Source: JAWWPG01 sp963820035 (GTDB lineage: Bacteria > Actinomycetota > Actinomycetes > Propionibacteriales > Nocardioidaceae). From it: a stretch of 64,000 bases of DNA. Each line of letters begins with the position of its first letter. The first letter of the stretch is position 1. The stretch lies in contig CAWFYK010000005.1 in assembly GCA_963820035.1 (NCBI GenBank), forward strand, positions 434,001 to 498,000, in the 5' to 3' direction. The position numbers were made by a program, and so were the translations under genes. The notes beneath the pieces are model-generated. The model did not search any database. It was not told the DNA's origin and was given only the letters and a program-made list of their open reading frames with translations. Shown piece after piece: positions 24,807 to 32,655 of this stretch.

Positions 24807-25354
24807 ATGATCGTGCCCCGCTTTCGCCCCACCACGACGCCGCGTAACACCTGGCAACGCCTGCTGGTCGGCGCTACGGTCGGGCTGCTCGTGACAACGG
24901 CCTGCTCAGCTGGCAACGCTCACTGAGGGAGCCGCCGGTGCGGAGAGCACCACCAGCCAGGACACCGTGTCGTCTGGCCTGTGTGCGGTTCAGGCAAACC
25001 CGCCGCATCCACTCCCGGCGCCAGCCGCGGGCGCCTACGAGGAGAGCTTCTCACCCGTCGACACTCCATCGCCTTCAGCTCTCCCGTCGGAGACCCGAAC
25101 TCTCACAACCCGGTGCATGGAATGAAGAGGTGTCCACCTTGGGCTGCAACGGAACCACCATGCTCCGCATCACCCATCTCCCCGGAAACGACCGCTGGCC
25201 ACCGTCGTGGTCCCCGATGGCCGCGAGATCGCTTTCACGTGTGACGGAACCGACCAAGGGGGAGATCTTCACCATCCGAAGCGACGGAACACACCGACGG
25301 AATATCACCCACACCAAGGCCTTCGAAGCGTTTCCCGCCTGGAAGCCTCGATGA
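24807..25354 (+). pseudogene. Decayed TolB/PD40-type lipoprotein
   Basis: Thirty-nine codons from ATG 24807 give a lipoprotein start (RLLVGATVGLLVTTACSAG, lipobox TTAC) and then a stop at 24926. Further on, PD40 propeller text appears in alternating frames: WPPSWSP, then PDGREIAFTCDGTDQGG, then EIFTIRSDGTHRRNITHTKAFEAFPAWKPR and stop at 25354. Rejoined, this is the start and the last blades of a WD40-like beta-propeller lipoprotein, with at least three disabling changes and most blades missing. Confidence 0.6.
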
Positions 25355-25419
25355 CCGGCCACAATCCACCGGCCGGCCCAGCTGAAACTCCGCGGGCGGC
25401 CGGCCGCCGGGCTCACGAA

Positions 25420-27573
25420 TCAGTGGGACCGGTGATGCTTCGGCGCCGGTACGACGGCCGCGTCGGCGACCAGCGCGGTGTAGGCGTGCTCGCCGGTCGG
25501 CGTGAGGTGGATGCTGTCCGACCAGAGGTAGCCCGGGTGGCTCTGCGCCACGCTGTCCCAGTCCATCAGCGTGACGTTCGGATAGCGACCGGCCACTGAC
25601 TCGATGGTCGCGTGGTTGTCGCCCTGCCAGTCCCGGGGCACATAGGGAATTGCGACGATCACGCGGGCGGCACCCGAGAGGGCACTGAGGGCGGCATCGA
25701 GCTGGCTCCGTTCGACCACCCCGTTGTCACCGGTGTGGAGCAGGACGACGTCACCGTCGAAACGGCCCGACTTCGCGGCCGCCGTGAGCTCCGGGAGCAG
25801 GGTCCAGGACTGAACGCCCTCGGTTGCGTAGTTGCTCACCGACCGGAACTTCGCTACCAGGTCGGAAACCGCGCCCAGCGCCACCGAGTCGCCGTAGACC
25901 GCGAGGTCGTAGTGCTTCAGTTGGCTCGCCGAGCGGGGCGGGCCGACCGTCTGCGGGGGTGTGCGTGAGCTTCCGCCCGACGACCGGCTGGAGGAGCTGC
26001 CCGACGTATCGGCCGAGTGCTGGTGCCTGCTGGCGGGCGCCGTCTGCGTCGTCGGGTGCTGGCTGATCGACTGCTGCTCGTTGGGGGAGTGGGCCGGCGA
26101 TGAGGGAGTGGTCGCGGGTTTCTGAGACGGTGACTGGCGCGTCGCCGTAGCGCCGCCGCCCACCGAGGCGCCGGCACCACCGGAGGAGCCCACCCGACGC
26201 ACGCCGTTGCCAGGCTGCGGATTCGCCACATAGACAGTCCCGCCCGAGGCGAGGTCCGGACCGGTGGTCACTGCTGTCGCGGGCATGATCAGCACCGCGG
26301 TCACCAGTGACGTGACTCCGATGGTGATGACCGTCGGCGCCCGCACCGTGCCGATCCGCGAGCTCGCGATCGACGTCCAGAACCAGTGCCAGCCGCGTTG
26401 GCGGATCGGCATCTCGATCCATCGGTAGCTCGCCTCCGCCAGCAGGAACGTCAGGCTCAGGCGCAGCACGAGGGCCTGGTTCTGTGACAGGGGCAGGTCG
26501 ACGCCGGGACGCGTGAAGCAGGCCACCGGCCAGTGCCAGAGGTAGAGCCCATAGGAGCGTTTGCCGATGCCGCGCAGGATCGGCGGGCTCAGGACCGCCG
26601 CGAGCGCACCCGGGCGGATCGAGACGGCGATGACCACTGCTGTCAGTACGCTGACGGCGACGAACCCCCACCGATACAGCCACACGGAGAACTCGTCTGT
26701 CTGGGCCAGCATCAGGATCAAGGCGACCAGCGCCACCGTCCCGGCGACGGTCTCCCGGGCGCTCGCCGGCTTCTTCGGTCGGATGCTTTCCGACCCGAGG
26801 TGGTCGCCCCAGTGCACGAGAGCCAGCCCCGCACCGATCGCCAGTCCCATGACGTGGGAGTCGCTGCCGAAGTACCAGCGGGACGGGTCACCGGCTTGGG
26901 GGGAGTGGCTGAGGGCGCTGCCGACGCCCATCGTGAGCGAGCTGCCCAGCGCGACCGCGAACGTGATCACGAGCAGCACGCTTCGACGCGTCTGCGGTCG
27001 TCTGACGGCGAGAACGACGGCAGCCACGACGAGTGGCCAGACCAGGTAGAACTGCTCCTCGACGGCGAGGGACCACAGATGCTGCAGCACGGGCGGTCGA
27101 CCAGCCGCCGCAAAATAGGAGCGGGAGTGGAAGATGTACCACCAGTTCGAGGAGTACGTCGCGGCAGCGGTGACGTCGCCGCGGAAGAGCCCCACCTGGC
27201 TCCGGTCCAGCAGCAGCACCGCGACGGTCGTCCCGATCAGCATGGCACCCAGCCCGGGAAGCAGCCGTCGCGCCCGGGCCAGCCAGAACGTGGCGAGCTG
27301 GATGTCCCCGCCGAGCACCCATCGGGTCACCAGCTGACCGGTGATCAGATAGCCGCTGAGGACGAAGAAGACGTCGACCCCGAGGAAGCCGCCGCGCATC
27401 GCGCCGACCCCGAAGTGGAAGAACATCACCGACAGCACCGCAACTGCGCGCAGCCCGTCGAGCGCGGGCAGCTCACCGCCTGGCCGTCGGCGGGGCCGCC
27501 GCGTCTCAGACCGCGGCACGGTGGGATCCATCCCCAGCATTCTCGCCCAGCCTGGCTGCTGATTCGGGAGCAC
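25420..27573 (-). CDS. Acyltransferase-3 (OafA-type) with C-terminal SGNH-like domain
   Basis: The 717-residue product has about ten membrane helices with the acyltransferase-3 signatures: ALDGLRAVAVLSVMFFHFG, GGFLGVDVFFVLSGYLIT, FWLARARRLLPG, LWSLAVEEQFYLVWP and LYLWHWP. A Ser/Thr/Gln-rich linker of about 90 residues follows, then an SGNH-hydrolase-like domain with block I AVYGDSVALG and the late DSIHLTPTGEHAY. OafA-type proteins O-acylate cell-wall or surface glycans, the SGNH domain acting outside the membrane. Starts at 27573, 27537 or 27528 are all possible. It stands alone inside the degraded region and looks intact. Confidence 0.9.
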   Translation of the reverse strand: MLPNQQPGWARMLGMDPTVPRSETRRPRRRPGGELPALDGLRAVAVLSVMFFHFGVGAMRGGFLGVDVFFVLSGYLITGQLVTRWVLGGDIQLATFWLARARRLLPGLGAMLIGTTVAVLLLDRSQVGLFRGDVTAAATYSSNWWYIFHSRSYFAAAGRPPVLQHLWSLAVEEQFYLVWPLVVAAVVLAVRRPQTRRSVLLVITFAVALGSSLTMGVGSALSHSPQAGDPSRWYFGSDSHVMGLAIGAGLALVHWGDHLGSESIRPKKPASARETVAGTVALVALILMLAQTDEFSVWLYRWGFVAVSVLTAVVIAVSIRPGALAAVLSPPILRGIGKRSYGLYLWHWPVACFTRPGVDLPLSQNQALVLRLSLTFLLAEASYRWIEMPIRQRGWHWFWTSIASSRIGTVRAPTVITIGVTSLVTAVLIMPATAVTTGPDLASGGTVYVANPQPGNGVRRVGSSGGAGASVGGGATATRQSPSQKPATTPSSPAHSPNEQQSISQHPTTQTAPASRHQHSADTSGSSSSRSSGGSSRTPPQTVGPPRSASQLKHYDLAVYGDSVALGAVSDLVAKFRSVSNYATEGVQSWTLLPELTAAAKSGRFDGDVVLLHTGDNGVVERSQLDAALSALSGAARVIVAIPYVPRDWQGDNHATIESVAGRYPNVTLMDWDSVAQSHPGYLWSDSIHLTPTGEHAYTALVADAAVVPAPKHHRSH

Positions 27574-27719
27574 ACGCGGCGGTCATCCGGCCGCGAGTTC
27601 GCTCAGCTGGGTCGACCCGTCGAACCACTGGACGAGCAGCCCGTCCCGCCCAACAGACTCCTGCCTAGCGACGATTAGCGACGGCGCGTGGAATGGACCC
27701 GCGCCGAGAAGGAGCAGCC

Positions 27720-27881
27720 ATGACCGGGCGCGCTCGCCCCCTCGGTATGTCGGCTCGGATCTCCTTCTCATCCGGCGGCGGCCGCCGTGTCAAGCGCGGC
27801 ACCGAGCCCGAAGGCATCGCCCTCGACCGACAGCGCAGTGAGACGTATGTCACGAACTATGCCGACGACACCGTCTCGTAA
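27720..27881 (+). pseudogene. YncE-like beta-propeller fragment
   Basis: The last 27 codons before the stop at 27881 read GTEPEGIALDRQRSETYVTNYADDTVS, one strand pair of the seven-bladed YncE/YVTN propeller (P.GIA.D......YVTN..D.TVS). The 26 codons before it, from ATG 27720, show no domain. Only a single blade is left. Confidence 0.55.
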
Positions 27882-28005
27882 TTCCCGACGTTCAAGTGAA
27901 GGACCAAGGACCCTAGTCCGAGCCATCCGCCCATGCCTATCGTCGAGAGACCCGAGCGCGACCACCTGGTCGTGCTCTCGCGACCTGTGAGGTAGGCCCC
28001 ACACC

Positions 28006-28452
28006 ATGACACCCGATGATGCGTCCAGCCCCCACGCAGCCTCACGCCGCAGGAGCCGTTGGCTGTTCCTCCCGGCTGCCGCGCTGGTCCTGCCCGCCTT
28101 GGTGGGTGGCTGCAGTAGCAGCAGCAAGCCCGCATACTGCACGGCGGAGACGAACCTGAAGACCTCGGTCCAGAGTCTCGGCGATGTCAGCGTCACGCAG
28201 AACGGTCTCAGCTCGCTGCAGACAGCAGTGTCCGACGTCAAGACCAATGCCCAGAAGTTCGCCGACGAGGCGAAGACGACGTTCTCCCCTCAGACGACCG
28301 CCCTGAAGAACGCGTTGTCCAGCCTCGGAGACGCGCTCAAGGCCGCACAGGCCAGCCCGTCGCTGGCCACGGTGCAGGCGGTGGGTACAGCCGTGAAGGC
28401 CGTCTCGACAGCAGCGACAAACCTGGAGACTGCCGTCTCGGGCAAGTGCTAG
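28006..28452 (+). CDS. Lipoprotein with helical domain
   Basis: The 148-residue product has an N-terminal basic region, a hydrophobic stretch and lipobox LVGGC with lipidated Cys36 followed by SSSS. The mature part is almost entirely amphipathic helix (TNLKTSVQSLGDVSVTQNGLSSLQTAVSDVKTNAQKFADEAKTTF ... ATNLETAVSGKC) with Cys near both ends (YCTAE and GKC), which may form a disulfide. It resembles many small actinobacterial helical lipoproteins of unknown role. A GAGGTA ribosome-binding sequence lies about 12 bases upstream of the ATG. Confidence 0.75.
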   Translation: MTPDDASSPHAASRRRSRWLFLPAAALVLPALVGGCSSSSKPAYCTAETNLKTSVQSLGDVSVTQNGLSSLQTAVSDVKTNAQKFADEAKTTFSPQTTALKNALSSLGDALKAAQASPSLATVQAVGTAVKAVSTAATNLETAVSGKC

Positions 28453-28481
28453 CGAAGACCTGGCTCAGCGGCTCACCCGAT

Positions 28482-30167
28482 TCAAGGACAGTCGGTGTTC
28501 GGCGGGAACAGTCGCGACGTCACCGTGTAGCGGCCGGCCGTTGTCACCCGTAGCCACACCGTGTCACCGGGTGCGGGTGCGAGGCACGCGCCGGCCGGAC
28601 CGCTGACGTAGAGCCAGCGTGACCAGGCCAGGTGGATCGGCACAGCTGTGCCTGCCGGTGCCTCGACAGTCAGCGATGCGCCGTCGTTGGACACCAGCCG
28701 GCCCGGTCGGCCGACGATCGGCGAGGCCGCACGAACCTTGAAAAGCGTCCAGTCCTGGCTGTGCCAGATCTTTCGCAGGTAGCGGTGACCGGCCTGCAGG
28801 AACGACACCTCCGAGTGTCCGGACACCCCCAGCGGGACCGTTGGGACGGCCACAAACTCGACGGCGTTGTCGGCAAGAAAGCGGCGATAGGCGGCGGCGG
28901 TCATCGGGGCCCCGGAGAAGAACAGCTCGCCGTTGCGAGCGACATCGGTCTGCCGCAGCCAGCCTCGCGCCAGGTAGACGTGTCTGGCGAGATAGGCCGC
29001 ATCCCAATGTGCCCGGGTCTCTGGCACCTCGAGCCGGCCGGTGATCGGGCCGTGCCGGTCGAGCTGGGCGAGCAGCGGTGCATAGAACGACGCGCGTGCA
29101 CCGGGCGAGACACTCGCCGCCTTGGTCTGGATCATCTGTTGCGGGTACGCCGTGACGGCGATCGCGAGCAGGGTCAGCCAGAGCCAGCGCCCGGCGTACG
29201 CGGCGACGACCGGGACGGCGAAGAGCAGACTGAGCCGGGCTGCGTTGTTGCCGACCGCGGTCGGCAACACGTACGCCGCGACCACCATCACGAGCCCGAT
29301 CAAGGCGCCGGTGCGCAGGAGTGCGGGCCGCCGCGGAGCCACGATCACAACGGCGAGGGTAGCCAGGAACGCGTCACGGGCGTCGTTGAACGCAAACGGC
29401 TCCATCCCGCCCGAGCCGAACACGGCTGCCGCGACCAGGACGATCGATGCCGAAGCCGCGATGAGGACCAGCCCGTCCCGGACCCGGCCGTGCAGCGCGA
29501 GCGCAGCGCCGCACACCCAGAGGAACAACGCAGCCACCGGCGAGGCGCCGCCCGTTGCCACTCCCCAGACCGCCGTCTGCCATCGGGCGCGGCGCCCTGG
29601 CCCGTCAGGCCGAGCCGGTGCGATGGTCAACAGCGCGGCCAGCGCACAGACCGTGCCCACACCGAACGTCACCCGTCCGGCCATCAGGTTGAGCCCCTGC
29701 AGGATCGCGGCCGCCAAACCCCCCAGGACCGGCCGGCGCGCCCCCGTCCGCACGAACAGCGTGGTGAGCTGAGCAGTGGCCACCACACAGCAGATCGCGC
29801 CAGTGAGCCGAACGCCTACCCAGGCCATCACGACCGGGGTCCACAGCGAGTAGCTGAACGCCGACGACCCCGAGAACCACCGGAGGTCGATCGGGGTCAG
29901 GGGATCGTCGCGCGCGAAGTCGGCGCGGGCGATCTGTGCCGCCAGGTCTGTCCCGACATAGCCCGCGGCGAGATACCAGATCGCCAGCGCGGTTGCCAGC
30001 AGCGTCGGGATGAGCGGGGGCCACTGCATCACTCGGCTCGGCAGGTCAGCGGTCAGGGCAGACAGCCGCGAACTGAGGGGACCGGATAGGCCCCGGCTCG
30101 CGTGAGCCTCGGCCGACTCCGTCGAGGCCTGGGGCACGACGACGGCGCCAGCCGGCCGTCTCGTCAT
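28482..30167 (-). CDS. Polytopic membrane protein with large C-terminal outer domain
   Basis: I prefer ATG 30167, with GAAGGG ahead, to a GTG at 30245. The roughly 560-residue product has about ten hydrophobic helices (LIPTLLATALAIWYLAAGYVG; LTGAICCVVATAQLTTLFV; VGTVCALAALLTIAP; LVLIAASASIVLVAAAVFG; ALIGLVMVVAAYVLP). About 200 residues follow (ETRAHWDAAYLARHVYLARGWLRQTDVARNGELFF ... TDCP), predicted to be outside. The layout resembles GT-C glycosyltransferase-like membrane proteins, but the short hydrophobic loops do not show an obvious catalytic DxD, so I do not assign an activity. Confidence 0.7.
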   Translation of the reverse strand: MTRRPAGAVVVPQASTESAEAHASRGLSGPLSSRLSALTADLPSRVMQWPPLIPTLLATALAIWYLAAGYVGTDLAAQIARADFARDDPLTPIDLRWFSGSSAFSYSLWTPVVMAWVGVRLTGAICCVVATAQLTTLFVRTGARRPVLGGLAAAILQGLNLMAGRVTFGVGTVCALAALLTIAPARPDGPGRRARWQTAVWGVATGGASPVAALFLWVCGAALALHGRVRDGLVLIAASASIVLVAAAVFGSGGMEPFAFNDARDAFLATLAVVIVAPRRPALLRTGALIGLVMVVAAYVLPTAVGNNAARLSLLFAVPVVAAYAGRWLWLTLLAIAVTAYPQQMIQTKAASVSPGARASFYAPLLAQLDRHGPITGRLEVPETRAHWDAAYLARHVYLARGWLRQTDVARNGELFFSGAPMTAAAYRRFLADNAVEFVAVPTVPLGVSGHSEVSFLQAGHRYLRKIWHSQDWTLFKVRAASPIVGRPGRLVSNDGASLTVEAPAGTAVPIHLAWSRWLYVSGPAGACLAPAPGDTVWLRVTTAGRYTVTSRLFPPNTDCP

Positions 30168-30303
30168 GCCACGCCCTTCCCCGACCTCGACCTCGCCCTC
30201 GGCCCCCCGGGTCGGGCCGGCCGTCGAACCGGTCGTCGGCGCCACCAGGCTATCCCGGCCGGTCGTGGAGGTAGGCCCACGCCGGGCAGCGAGTTACCCG
30301 GTC

Positions 30304-31227
30304 TCAGCCGGTACGGCGGACCAGCGCGAGGGCGGCGAGCAGGGCGACTGCGGTCTCGGTCACCACGGAGACGACACCGAGGGTCTCGAACCAGTTCCCC
30401 ACGTCATCAGCCATCAGCGGTAGGCCGATGGTGCGGCTCACGACATAGCCGGCGACGGCCAGCAGGCAGGTCGCGCCGAGGGACGCCCAGACGGCACGCG
30501 AGTCGGAGATCAGCAAGGCGGCCGCCCAGATCACACATACGACGGTCAGGACGATGAAGAGCACGCCGATGTAGGGAGCCTCGTCCAGGTGTTCCGGCGT
30601 GACGGGCACGTGTGCAAGTCCGGCGACCAGCGCCAGCGCGGCCGCGGGGTAGCGCTGCGGTGAGCGTAGCGCGCCGAAAAGCCCGGCAGAGAAGGAACGT
30701 CGTCCGCCGGTCGAGTCCCTCGAAGGAGGAGTCGTCGGGTCCCCGGTGCTCATCGGCATCGGCAGGAAGATCGTGGAGAACACGATGGTGGCGCCGGCCG
30801 CAGCGACATAGAGACCGGGGCCTTTGTCGGGCAGCAGCATCCCGTCGAGCTGCTGGGTGATCGTGTAGAGCTGGATGAGCAGGTAGCCCGAATAGCCGGC
30901 CATCGCGAAGCCGGTGAGGGCGAGCAGCCAGCGCAACGGGACGGTGGCGACGAACGCCTGGCCGACAGCGGCGACAGCGGCGACACCGGCGCCGGCGAGC
31001 ATGATGTCGCCGTTGCGCGTCCCGAGACCGCTCTGAGCGATCAGCCCGGCGAAGGTGGAGAGCCAGGTCAGTGAGACGCCGTAGGCGAGGACCCCGGCGC
31101 CAACCAGCCCGATCACGGAAGTGGAGAGCCGATAGGTCCGCCGGCTGCGCGCCGGAGTACCGGTGCCCGCTCCGACGGACCGGGAGTCGGCGGCCATGGA
31201 AGAGGAGATGGTCTGCGTGCTGGTCAT
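30304..31227 (-). CDS. Polytopic membrane protein of unknown function
   Basis: GGAAGGAAG precedes ATG 31227, so the longer frame to 31374 is ignored. The 307-residue product has eight or so helices in two halves joined by a Ser/Thr/Arg-rich cytoplasmic linker (PTTPPSRDSTGGRRSFSAG). The second half includes AALALVAGLAHVPVTPEHLDEAPYIGVLFIVLTVVCVIWAAALLI, a pattern seen in small actinobacterial membrane proteins found with copper or cupredoxin genes. It is 79 bp downstream of the secreted protein at 31307, with which it is probably co-transcribed. Confidence 0.75.
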   Translation of the reverse strand: MTSTQTISSSMAADSRSVGAGTGTPARSRRTYRLSTSVIGLVGAGVLAYGVSLTWLSTFAGLIAQSGLGTRNGDIMLAGAGVAAVAAVGQAFVATVPLRWLLALTGFAMAGYSGYLLIQLYTITQQLDGMLLPDKGPGLYVAAAGATIVFSTIFLPMPMSTGDPTTPPSRDSTGGRRSFSAGLFGALRSPQRYPAAALALVAGLAHVPVTPEHLDEAPYIGVLFIVLTVVCVIWAAALLISDSRAVWASLGATCLLAVAGYVVSRTIGLPLMADDVGNWFETLGVVSVVTETAVALLAALALVRRTG

Positions 31228-31306
31228 GGGCTTCCTTCCAGGGTCGGTGGTGCCGCCCCGTGGGGGAGCGACACCACCGACGTTAGGTGTCCGGTCAGCC
31301 GACGCG

Positions 31307-31987
31307 TCAGCCGACGGAGAAGTAGAGGAACAGGTTGGTCGGGATGTTCCCTGTGACATTGGGGTTCCCGGCAACGCGCATTCCCTGGATGGTCGCGTAG
31401 TACTTGCTCGTGACGATCCGGTGCCAGGCGGCTTGGCTCTTCACGCCGATGACGTCGACGTTCCACCACTCGGGCGCGCCGCCCGCCTTGGTCGTCACGA
31501 TGTGGCTGTGCGGCGGAAGCAGGGCGTTGCCCGTCCCCGACCCGAACACCCGTGACAGGTCGATGGTGCTCGGGTGGTCGACGCACGTGCCGGCGGTCGG
31601 GCACTGCAGACTGCCCTTGTTGTTGGGGGTGAACCCGATCGGCACGATGACATACAGCGGGTCGAACTCGCCGGACGGGATGGCGCCGTAGACGTCACCG
31701 AGCTCGCACCTCGACGTCGCCTTGCTCGCAGGCGGCTCCTTGCAGAAGAAGTCCTTCGTGTAGTGGAAGGTGTAGGTCTTGCCGGCGAACCAGCCCTTCG
31801 TGTTGCCGACGGCGGCCGGCGAGGAGCCGGCCGACATGTTCATCCCCGACATCGACAGGTGACCGGTGGTCTGTGCCGATGCAAGGGTCGGTCCGGCGAC
31901 GGCGGCGAGACCGGCGACGAGCAGGCCGGCCATCGCGATGCCGACCGAGCGGGCCTTGACCCGCTTCGGGCGTGTTGGTGTCCTCAT
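31307..31987 (-). CDS. Secreted protein, unknown function
   Basis: AGGAGG lies just ahead of ATG 31987. A signal peptide (RSVGIAMAGLLVAGLAAVAGPTLASA-Q) is followed by a Met/His-containing segment (HLSMSGMNMSAGSS) that might bind copper, then a beta-rich domain with four cysteines (FFCKEPP, RCELGD, LQCPTAGTC) and PPHSHIVTTKAGGAPEWWNVDVIGV. The Met- and His-rich start and the neighbouring membrane protein suggest a link to metal handling at the cell surface; this is inference. Confidence 0.72.
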   Translation of the reverse strand: MRTPTRPKRVKARSVGIAMAGLLVAGLAAVAGPTLASAQTTGHLSMSGMNMSAGSSPAAVGNTKGWFAGKTYTFHYTKDFFCKEPPASKATSRCELGDVYGAIPSGEFDPLYVIVPIGFTPNNKGSLQCPTAGTCVDHPSTIDLSRVFGSGTGNALLPPHSHIVTTKAGGAPEWWNVDVIGVKSQAAWHRIVTSKYYATIQGMRVAGNPNVTGNIPTNLFLYFSVG

Positions 31988-32137
31988 GGAGCCTCCTGGG
32001 TGAGTGGTACGAGACCTGGGAGGCACTGGCACGAGAGCCACGTCCCAGGACTAGGACGTCAGAAGGCTTTCGACACCGAGGACGGTTCGGATTGGTTCAG
32101 GCGGCTTGCATAGATGAGGATTCGGGCCTGACGGCCG

Positions 32138-32563
32138 TCAGCAGGCTTCGCTGGCGTCGAGCTCACGGACCCTGGCGCAGAGCATGTTGAGCAATGCGCG
32201 GGCGAGTGCCGGGTGCTTGTCGATGAGCGGGGAGAAGCTCAGCGCCGAGATCGCGAACGTCTTCAGACCGTCGGGTCCGGCGGTCAGCGTCGCGGAGCGC
32301 TTCCCGCCGTCGATCAGCGAGATCTCCCCGAAGTAGGCGCCGGGCAGGATCGGCGGGCGAGTGGTCCCACTGACCTCGACCTCGGCCGACCCTTCGAGCA
32401 CCACCTGGAGACCGGCGTCTGAGCTGCCCTGGGTTACCACCGTCCGGCCGGCAGGCGTCGAGATCGTCGTACCGGCGTTGACGAGGTCCGACAGCACGTT
32501 GTCGGGCAGTCCCGAGAACAGGTCGGTGTCCGCCAAAGTGCTCGACAGCGTGTGATACGCCAT
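32138..32563 (-). CDS. Stand-alone cyclic-nucleotide-binding domain protein
   Basis: AAGGGG stands ahead of ATG 32563. The 141-residue product is one cNMP-binding domain: LADTDLFSGLPDNVLSDLVNAGT, the beta-roll (GRTVVTQGSSDAGLQVVLEGSAEVEVSG) and the phosphate-binding cassette AYFGEISLIDGGKRSATLTA with its Arg. Unlike CRP it has no helix-turn-helix, so it would act by protein contact. It lies 92 bp downstream of a nucleotide cyclase gene on the same strand, which makes cAMP or cGMP signalling from one to the other likely. Confidence 0.85.
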   Translation of the reverse strand: MAYHTLSSTLADTDLFSGLPDNVLSDLVNAGTTISTPAGRTVVTQGSSDAGLQVVLEGSAEVEVSGTTRPPILPGAYFGEISLIDGGKRSATLTAGPDGLKTFAISALSFSPLIDKHPALARALLNMLCARVRELDASEAC

Positions 32564-32655
32564 GATGCCTACCCCTTCCGGATGGATGAACCACGACATG
32601 CTTTCACATGGCCGCACCGACTCTGCGGTGAAGACCCAAAAATGAGCTCAAGCCG

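Noticed and set aside
26533..27678. 381-codon plus-strand frame
   Set aside because: It is antisense to the acyltransferase; composition rich in Arg, Gln and Glu as expected of the complement of hydrophobic codons.
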